29,423 nucleotides of DNA from NCBI GenBank assembly GCA_017633195.1, contig JAGBPV010000033.1, positions 1 to 29,423 of the forward strand, written 5' to 3'. Numbering within the stretch: the first letter of the stretch is position 1; each line of letters starts with the position of its first letter. Both the position numbers and the translations under genes were made by a program. Positions 21,701-29,423 of the stretch are shown piece by piece. This DNA comes from a bacterium (GTDB lineage Bacteria > Bacillota_I > Bacilli_A > Mycoplasmatales > Mycoplasmoidaceae). Under the pieces are notes generated by a model. That model was not told the origin of the DNA, searched no databases, and worked only from the letters and a program-made list of their open reading frames with translations.

Positions 21701-24700
21701 TAAATTATACATTGGATTTAAAGAAATTTCATTGCCTAAAATTGATCCAAGTGTAGAAGCAACATCTTCTTCTTGTGTTGCATCATTTGCATCTGCTTTT
21801 AAAAAACCAATCACTTCATAAGTTGAATTATTAATGTTTATTCCAGTATTAAAATTTTGTAGTGCATTATTAGTATTATTATTTGTTAAATTAATGATAC
21901 ACATTGATTGGTTAACTTCAAAGAAATTTGTGTATACAAAAGTTCCGCTTTCATATTGTGAAGGTAAATTTGAACCTGTTAAAGTTCATCCAATGTAATA
22001 ACTATCAGATCCTGCTTGTTCAGATGTTATAAATTTTCATTGACTTGAAAATGGTTCAATGTATTGTCAAATATTTGTATTAATGCTATTTCCATAAACA
22101 GATAATGAAGCACTAAAATCATTTGTTTGAAAAGGAGTTGTGATATTTAATATGGTATTTGGTTGAATATATCCAATATTATTTTCATAAGTTGCTTCAT
22201 TATTACATTGTGCTATTGCAACAGGTTTTTTAATTGTTAATGAAATGCCTAAAAAATCATTTGATGTTTCATTAAAACTACATGAATCAATACTAAAATA
22301 TTGACTAAAATTTGCTGCATTTACATTACTTGCTATTTTATATCCAAGTCCTCAACATTGAATTCAAGATAATAATAATGATGGATTAACTTCAAAATAA
22401 TTCATAATGATATTAGCTAATTCACTTTTTGAATTAATAATTGAATTTAATTTTACTTTTGCTTGTGTTTGAATATTTTGTTCATTACCATAACTAATTT
22501 CAATATTTTGCAAAATACCATTTAAATTATCTTGATATGAAACATTTGCAGGAAGTTTAATAATTAATTCTTGCATTAATTGCTGTTTATTAAATGTTTG
22601 TTTACCAAGAGTTACACTATTTTGATTTTGAAAAATTTCACTAATAATTGCATTTTTAATGGCTTGTATTGTATTTTGCACATTTGATGAATTTAAACTT
22701 TGTGCTGCAGTATATGCATATGAATTAGGTAAAGTTATTGGATTTTTAATTGCGTTATTTAATGCTTGAATAATACTTTCATTTTGAACATTAAGATTAA
22801 TTGTATTAGAATATACACTAAATTCTTGTCCATATAAACTGTATTTGATTAATGCTTTAATTTGATAATTACCATTTGCAGTTGGCATATAATTAAAAAC
22901 TCATTGATTTGAGTTTGTTTGAGCTTCATTATTTACATATCAAGTAATATTAAGATCATTTAAATTTGATGCATTTGTTGAATTATATAAAGTACCATAA
23001 CAATTCAAAGTTAAATTAAAACTTTGTTTATTAAAATTTGATGTACTAATAGTTTCATTGTTTGAAGAATTAGTATTAGAAATATTACTTGATGCAACAA
23101 AATTAGTAAGATCAGGAGTTAAAATAATTGGAGCACTTAAATAATTAACACCATTAATATTTTCTTGTAATTGATATTCATAAGTAGCATTATATTGATT
23201 AACATTCACAGTATAACTTGATGAATTAGCACCAACAATTTTATTTTTAACGCCATTTTGAATTTGAAATCATTGATAAGTAATATTTGTTGATTTGTTA
23301 AATATTTCATTATTTGATGCATTTAAAACATCAGTTGTACCTAATTTTGGATTAGTAGTAGTAGCATTGATTGAAATTGAAGAGTAATTTACATAATATT
23401 TTTGTGATTTTGTTGTTTTAGTTCCATTAGCATTATTGAAAGTGTAAGAAATAGTAATTGTATAAATTCCTGGAGTATAAAAACAATAATTAAAAGATGT
23501 ATTACTTGCTGATTGTATTGAATTTGAAAATACAATGTCATTTGAAGAATTTGATATTGTAATTGAATAATTAGTTAATTTATTAGTAATATTAAATCAA
23601 ACAGTATTAGGTTCATTTAAATATAAAGTATTGTTTGTGCTATTAAAACTTGTTGGTGAAATTGTATTACCTGTATATGCATTAGATAATGATGAAGGAG
23701 GAGTGTATGGACTATTTGCACTATCTCCATATGAAATTTCAATTACATTATTAACTGCTTGAGAAAATTCTTTACTACCAGAAATAGAAGTTGGATTTGA
23801 CAATGTACCAATTGATAAACCAAATGGTGTAGCAATAGTTTGTTCTCCAGTATTTGTATCTAATCATTCTGAATCATTTAATATTGGAATTGAAACAGTA
23901 TTATTTGAATAAGTTAATGAACTTAGTTCATAAGGTAAAGTTCATGTAAATACACTTCCAGCTGGAATTGCATTTATTGAATTATCTATTTGAAATGAGT
24001 CTCCTTGTCAAGTCTTTATACTAATTGGTTTAATAGAAACTGCACGAATTGTTAAAAATTGTTGATTATTAAAATTATCATTGTTTGGTAATTGTGAAAA
24101 ATATACTTGACAATTATCAAAGTAAGAATAATTAGCATCTAATTGATATCCAACAGCATATTGACTTATAAAATTATTTCAATATGAATCATTTTGACCT
24201 ATTCATGTATTTAATTGTTCTTGTAAAAATCATTGAGCATAACTATTTGTATCATAACTTAAATCACTTAATTCAGTTGGTGAGACTTGAATTGTATTAC
24301 TATAAAGTTTAATACTTGCATTAGATAATGAGTTTGCATTTGCAACAATTACTCTATAAGTTTTTGATGAAGTTAAATTACTTACATCATATGATGAACT
24401 TGAAGTATTAGTTGAAACTGTAGATCAAGAATTATTAGATGCTTCAACTTGTCAGAAAAAATATGGTTGATTAATTAAAGAACCAAAACTTGATTGATTA
24501 ATACTTAAAGTTCCATTAGATCCATCAGTATTACTACTAATAGTTAATTGTGAATAATTAATAGTATAACTTGCAGTAATAGCTGTACTAATTCCAACTA
24601 ATTTAGTTGATGATACTAAAGTATATGTACCAGATTGAGTTAAATCAGAAATTGGTAAATCAAAACTTAATGTACTTGTTTGTGTTGAATTTATTGTTTT

Positions 24701-26485
24701 ATCATTAAAAGTTAAAGTTCAAGTTGTAGTTGCATTATTTAAAGTACCAGAGTATTGTTTTTCATCTTGTTCTAATTGCACATTAAATTTATATGAGCTT
24801 GGAGTTGTACCAGTTACATTACTATAAACATTAAGAGTATTATTACTTCCATATTTAGTGTTTAATATTGCAGATATTGATGAAGTACTTGTTGGAGTTA
24901 TTGTAATAGAATTTGAAGTAATTGTTTGATCACTTAAATCGCTTGAATTTGTTACAACTAAATTAAATGTTGTAGTTTGTTGAATATTATAAGAAGGCAA
25001 TGTTGTTGGTCTTATGTTTGATTTGTTACCAACAAGTTGTCCATTTATTTCTCATTGATATAATGCATTTTCATAAACACTATCTTGTTCATATGACATA
25101 CTTAAAGTATCAACATTTGAACCATATGAAATACTACTACTGTTTGTTTCAATATTTAAACTATAGTAATTAATAATAAAACTTGCAATATCTGTTAATG
25201 TTATGGTTTTTCCATCTAAAGTATAAGTTACATTCACTGTAACATTATTTGTTCCAATATTATAAGTATGATTAAAACTTAAACTTGTACCTGATTGAAC
25301 TATTTTTTTATTTACTAATCATTCAACATTTAATCTAGTTAAATTACTAGTATTAACATTACTAAAACTAAGTGTTAATTCTTGAGTTTGTTGTGATTCA
25401 TTATAAATATTTAAAGTATTAGTAACAACTTTATTATTAGTACTTGTAATATTTGCTTTTATTTGATTTGGTATTATTGGACTAATAGTTATAGAATTTG
25501 AAGTTAATGAATACATTTGATTATTAATAATGTATGTAGTTTTTAAATAATAAGTTGCATTAGTTGTAACTTTAAGAGTTAAATATGGTTTTGTTTTATC
25601 TTTTATAGGTTCATTATTTTCATATCATTGATATGAAACATTACTTAAATTAATTCCAGCATTAACTAATGTTTGAAGAGAAGAGGGGACTGCTTGTAAT
25701 GAAACTGTACTGTCATAATTTACTGATAGTTCATTATTTTTAAGATTTGGTGTTGTGATTTGGATTTGTGCATAATTAATTGTTAAATTAGCAGTTAAAG
25801 AATTCTTGTTAAGTCCAAAAAAAGTTGGTAAATTTTCAACTACAGCACTAATATTATTTGTTCCCATAACTAAATTTGGAATTAATGATGAATTAGTTTG
25901 CAACAATTGTTTACCATTAATCGTTCAATGAACTGTTGTAGGTTGTAAAGTAAATGGAACATTGTTATAAAGTATTTCAAATCTTAAAGGATATGAAGTT
26001 GTATTATTAATATCATTGATAACATTGTTATTATTTGTTTGTTGTAAAATTACTGCTTTAAATGAACTACTTTTAAAAGTTGGATTAATTGTGATTGTAT
26101 TTGATATAGTTTGAACTCCATTAACATCTATTTGGCAATAATATTGATCTTTTTTTGCTTCTGAAGAAACAATAAGTTTATTGCTTTTCACATTTTGAAG
26201 TAATTGTCCGTTTTTATACCATTTATAAATAATATTTTTATTTGCAAATGATTTATTGTTTGCACTTAATGTAACTTGTTCACCATAAGCAACATTTACA
26301 ACAGCATTTTTGTTATATGTTGTTCCATTAACACTAATAAGATTATTACTACTATCTTTTTTATTTGCATTTGAAGAATAATTATTACTACTGCAACTAA
26401 CAGCAGCTGATATAACAGCAGCAGCAATTAAAGTTGAAGTTGATGCAGCAATCATATACTTAGCAATTTTCTTTTTATTATTCAT
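18743..26485 (-). CDS. Giant Ig-like-module surface lipoprotein, second copy, 2,580 aa
   Basis: Continuous with TGA=Trp; stop TAA 18743-18745. The start is ATG 26485, because the in-frame TTG at 26500 overlaps the AAGGAG ribosome site. The lipoprotein signal peptide has lipobox SAAVS-C31. Residues about 60-735 form one Ig-like cycle (modules a, b, c/e hybrid, f, g, h, i). About 735-1,230 is a region without a close match in the first giant protein, holding YQWFQIQNG and YVNN Ig-like motifs. About 1,230-1,820 has three YTAA-type repeats, the first split by an extra YFSI module. About 1,820-2,580 is collinear with the C-terminus of the 3,787-aa protein (SQIGGITLTN, QLVEIVNQIKTTKTIT, final TWYEVKGN domain). 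One TGG Trp occurs at 26219-26221; all other Trp codons seen are TGA. Likely a surface scaffold or adhesin. Confidence 0.88.
21030..22795 (-). repeat. YTAA-type repeats with inserted YFSI module
   Basis: Unit starts lie near 22795 (AYAYTAAQSL), 21775 (YNLTAQASL) and 21385 (YHLSVKQSL), all approximate. Between the first and second units, about 22440-21905, lies an extra module (NYFEVNPSLLLSWIQ ... FSQYFSIDS ... ITTPFQ). It matches the C-terminal module found near 19690-19230 here and near 4310-3900 in the first giant protein. The first giant protein has no such insert between its own first and second units. Confidence 0.6.
24300..26221 (-). repeat. Ig-like array, single shortened cycle
   Basis: Core Trp codons: 26219 (a), 25925 (b), 25625 (c), 25319 (f), 25052 (g), 24719 (h), 24452 (i). 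Spacings a-b 294, a-c 594 and g-h 333 equal those of cycle 1 in the first giant protein. The c-f distance is 306 instead of 969, so about 663 bases (221 codons) covering modules d and most of e are absent. Confidence 0.7.
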
Positions 26486-26491
26486 CTTACA

Positions 26492-26497
26492 CTCCTT
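26492..26497 (-). promoter_or_regulatory. Ribosome binding site deciding the 2,580-aa lipoprotein start
   Basis: AAGGAG on the minus strand, 6 bases before ATG 26485. An upstream in-frame TTG (26500) lies directly next to this site and cannot be the start it serves, so the protein begins MNNKKK. Confidence 0.8.
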
Positions 26498-26526
26498 CAA
26501 ACTTTATCAATTTTTAAATTGCGTTG

Positions 26527-26532
26527 ATTATA
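26527..26532 (-). promoter_or_regulatory. Candidate -10 box for second cassette
   Basis: TATAAT in the context ATTATAATC, 42 bases upstream of ATG 26485, giving a leader of about 35 bases. The nine-base context equals the candidate in front of the first cassette. Another TATAAT lies at 26613-26618, so the choice is uncertain. Confidence 0.3.
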
Positions 26533-26735
26533 ATAAAAAATTATTCTTTCTTTATTAAAAATTAATTTTAATAATAGACTAAATTTTTAATTAGTTTTTA
26601 TATGAAATTAAACATTATAATTGATCAAAATTAGTAAATTATTTAATGAAGTTTCTTTTTTATAAAAACCAATGTTTTAAAAATTGAATTGAAAATATAC
26701 TAAAAACTAACTTATTAATTTATTGAAAAATTCTA

Positions 26736-26783
26736 TAAAAAGAAATAAGTAGTTTATAAATTTTTTTAATATATCTTATTTCT
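26736..26783 (-). terminator. Possible terminator of the 27030-29423 gene
   Basis: Perfect 9-bp inverted repeat AGAAATAAG (26741-26749) and CTTATTTCT (26775-26783) with a 25-base loop. On the minus strand it is followed by TTTTATAG. It lies about 250 bases past the stop at 27030, beyond the transglutaminase-like remnant. That is where a terminator would sit if a full second gene had once been there. Confidence 0.45.
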
Positions 26784-26917
26784 ATATTAAATAAAAATAT
26801 TCTCAAAGTTTATTTTGAATTTTATTTTTATATACTTTGATTATATTTTATTTATGAAAAAAAGAATTTATATTTATTAATTTATTCAATTTATTTTGTA
26901 AGATAATTTTTGTCTTC

Positions 26918-26976
26918 TTTATTGTTTACATTAATTGCACTTTATAATAATTGATTAATTCTTGCAAGTTATATGT
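26918..26976 (-). pseudogene. Decayed 3' end of a third transglutaminase-like gene
   Basis: Bases 26933-26965 match 15936-15968, the last codons of the 934-aa transglutaminase-like gene, at 28 of 33 ungapped positions. All five differences are transitions. The corresponding protein segment (ISQLLQSATT in the intact gene) is now broken by stop codons. It sits just downstream of a giant repeat gene, the expected place for the enzyme gene in a cassette. The match is short and AT-rich, so chance is not fully excluded. Confidence 0.5.
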
Positions 26977-27029
26977 TCTTTAATTATTTCAATCTAATAT
27001 TTTGTAATTTAAATATTAAAATTTTAATT

Positions 27030-29423
27030 TTATTCTGTGTATATATTTTTGTTATTTATTTTATTTATTTGAGCATAATAAGTAAATAAAATATCTGCAT
27101 TATTTGAAATATCTGTATTTATTGGTCCAATAATAAATCCATATACAACAAATGTATCTGATGTTGAATTACTTGGTTTTAATGTAATTCCATTATATTG
27201 CAACATAACATTAGGGATTTCTGCATTTTGATTATCTAATGGTGTAATTGTTTGTGGCAAGATAACTTTTATATAACTTGTAATTTGACTATATGTATAA
27301 CAAATTCCTTGAAAACAAAATGCTGAACCAACAGTATCAACGATTGAAATTGCTATTGCATCTTCTAAACTTGTTTGATAATTATTAAATGCTTCTTGCG
27401 CAGTATATGAAAACATATTATTATATGCACCAATAAGTATTGAATTTCCTATAAAAGCATTAGAATCAAGAATTTGTACAACTTCTTGATTTCTATTGTC
27501 ATTTGCATTAGTTTGAGCAATTGTTGTAGTTTTAAAACCATCAATAATAAATGTATCTGAGCAAGAAATAAATGATGATATTAAAACACCATTGAAACTT
27601 AGTTCTACTCCTGGAATTTGTGCTAAGACATTATTTTGTACTGAAATATAATTTGGTAAAGTAATTGAAAGTTCATTTTGAAGTGTATTAGCACTACATG
27701 AAATATTTTTGAAATCAAAAGGGAAAATACTGTTAATGATAGCATCAATAATTGCACTTTTTAAATTACTTTCATATTGACTTAAAGCAATTGCTGCGGT
27801 ATATGAATTCATGTTTTCATAATTTGAAATATTGATTCTATCACTTAATATTGAACTTATTTCATTAGCAACTTGTTGATTTATAAAATTAGTTTGTGTA
27901 GGATAAACTGAGTTATTTTTAGTCATTAAACTACTATAACCAATAACAGTAAATGTATTTGAACCTGCATTAGATATTAAATTAATTCCATTATAAGACA
28001 ATATTACATCAGGAATTTGTATATTTGAACCAACTAAATTAGATACAGAATTTGGTAAAACAATTTTTATACCATTAGCAATTTCTGCTATGGTATATTG
28101 GATACCATTGAAATTAAAGAACCCCATATAATTTGCAATTTCAACTTCTATAGCATCAAGAATTTCTGACTTTAAACTATTTGAATAATTGTTTAAGCCA
28201 ATTCCATTATCTTGAGAATTTAGAACATTAAAATCAGTGACATTAATTTGATTACTTAATAATGAATCTAATTCATCTGCAATTTCTATATTTCTATTAT
28301 TGTTTGTTTCTGTTTGGTTAATAGTTACTTCTTTAAAACCTATAATAGTAAATGATATATTAGTGTTTTTTATTCCATTAAATGATAATGTAACATTTGG
28401 AATTTGTCCAGCTTCATTGTCAGATAATGAAATTGATTTAGGTAATTCTATTTGAATATCATTACAGATTTGCGAGATTATATTATCTTCATTTTCATTT
28501 TCTGTCTGTTCTTGTGGAAAAAAGTCATCCCCATATTTTCATTGATATTTTAATTCAGCTGTAATAGCATCTATTATAGCGCTTTTTAAATTATCACTAG
28601 TTGCATTATTTAATGCATAAGAAGCAGTGTATGAACTCAGATTTTCATAATCACTAATATTGATAATATTACTTAATCTAGATAATTGATTTGAACTTAA
28701 TTTATTTATGTGTTGAATTTGTTCATAATCATAAAATCCACTAATAATAAAATTTTTAGTTATTATTCCATAATTATTTCGTGGTGTTAGTTGAATTGAA
28801 TTATATTTTAATATTATTCCTGAAATTTCTTGGGATGAATTATTTGATATTACAGTAGCTTGAGATCTTATTATTTGTATATTATTTGCAATTTCAGTAT
28901 AAGTATAAAAAATACCATTAACTTTAACTTCAATATATTCTAAATAATATTCTATGTCATTAAGAATTGCAGATTTTAATGCTGATTGTAAACTACTAAA
29001 ATGATCATTTAATGCTTCTTGTGCAGTATATGATCACATGTTGTCATAATAAGAAACATTAATAATATTACTTGTAAAAGCTTCATTTAAATCATTTATA
29101 ATTATTTGATCATTATTTGAATTCATTTCATTTATTGTTGCACTTTTAAATCCATCAATAATAAATAATTTAGAAAGAGTATTTGAATATAAAAAAATCC
29201 CATTGTATGATAATTCAACATCTGGAATTTCTGATGATTGATTATTAGATATTGAAACAGTTTGTGGCAAAATAACTTGTATATTGTTTGCAATTGAAGT
29301 AACAGTATTTAAAGAATCTTGAGTATTGAATGAAATTGTGTTATTTTTAATGTCATTTGAAATTTCATTTTCAATTGCATTAATAATTGCTTCTTGCAAA
29401 CTAATTGAATAATTGCATAATGC
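27030..29423 (-). CDS. Repeat-rich probable surface protein, C-terminal 797 aa (partial)
   Basis: Open with TGA=Trp from the right edge to TAA 27030-27032. The N-terminus, signal peptide and start lie outside the window. It consists of at least five full and one partial unit of about 130-140 residues. Each unit has a helix-like half (SYTAQEAL...SAI.DAI...I) and a beta half (YTY..I...I.I.LPQ.IS ... IPNVELSYNGI ... F.I.GFK). It ends in a non-repeat tail, ILFTYYAQINKINNKNIYTE. The units match the YTAA-type repeats of both giant lipoproteins, so this is probably the C-terminal part of a third giant lipoprotein. Only two Trp codons were seen, both TGA, near 28540 and 29035. Unlike the other two, it has no YFSI or Ig-like C-terminal region, and no intact enzyme gene follows. 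Confidence 0.8.
27190..29423 (-). repeat. Tandem YTAA-type repeats, five full plus one partial
   Basis: The IPxVxLxYNGI motif recurs near 29200-29231, 28795-28832, 28376-28404, 27988-28020, 27590-27621 and 27190-27221, giving a period of about 390-420 bases. The SYTA helix start recurs near 29025, 28630, 27800 and 27405; the unit between the second and third of these is degenerate (NSQDNGIGLNNY). Confidence 0.7.

Larger units (their letters stand above)
26486..27029. other. Spacer upstream of second cassette
   Basis: Holds, right to left: a remnant resembling the 3' end of a transglutaminase-like gene, a terminator-like hairpin for the gene at 27030-29423, and the candidate promoter of the 2,580-aa lipoprotein gene. 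The rest is AT-rich sequence with many chance inverted repeats, for example 26552-26574. Confidence 0.6.

Noticed and set aside
26486..26500. TTG at 26500 as start of the 2,580-aa lipoprotein
   Set aside because: The AAGGAG ribosome site lies between this TTG and ATG 26485, at the right distance for the ATG. The TTG would also add a charged prefix to a standard signal peptide.
26552..26574. 9-bp inverted repeat TTATTAAAA/TTTTAATAA as a regulatory hairpin
   Set aside because: It is pure A/T in an A/T-only stretch where such palindromes arise by chance, with no terminator tail or position that would give it a role.

Overview
The window looks like a chromosome segment of a mollicute (Mycoplasma/Ureaplasma-like wall-less bacterium) that reads TGA as tryptophan (translation table 4). 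DNA is very AT-rich, spacers are almost pure A/T, and secreted proteins are Asn/Ser/Thr-rich. Read with the standard code, the minus strand breaks into dozens of short ORFs. Every break I checked inside the four complete genes is an in-frame TGA, mostly at conserved Trp positions of Ig-like modules. Read with table 4, the window holds only five large minus-strand genes plus one broken plus-strand transposase gene. I checked the four long frames codon by codon outside the already open stretches and found no TAA or TAG. The genus cannot be fixed from this sequence.

Layout, left to right. 1-581: non-coding, with terminator-like hairpins. 582-3392 (-): secreted LRR/Ig/transglutaminase-like protein, 936 aa. 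3439-14802 (-): giant lipoprotein, 3,787 aa, with almost three cycles of a nine-module Ig-like array. 14803-15048: divergent spacer. 15049-15587 (+): truncated, frameshifted UPF0236/ISLre2-type transposase. 15588-15899: spacer with the terminator of the next gene. 15900-18704 (-): second LRR/Ig/transglutaminase-like protein, 934 aa. 18743-26485 (-): second giant lipoprotein, 2,580 aa. 26486-27029: spacer with a probable decayed 3' end of a third transglutaminase-like gene. 27030-29423 (-): 3' part of a third long repeat protein, running off the right edge.

The main result is a duplicated two-gene cassette. In each copy a giant surface lipoprotein is followed after 46 or 38 bp, in the same direction, by a secreted LRR-Ig-transglutaminase-like enzyme with an intact Cys-His-Asp triad. 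The third long gene plus the transglutaminase-like remnant downstream of it look like a reduced third copy. The giant proteins grow and shrink by gain and loss of whole modules, while the enzyme keeps its length and active-site spacing. A plausible reading is a surface scaffold or adhesin array with a dedicated crosslinking or cleaving enzyme. The pairing is seen in the sequence; the biochemical role is inference.
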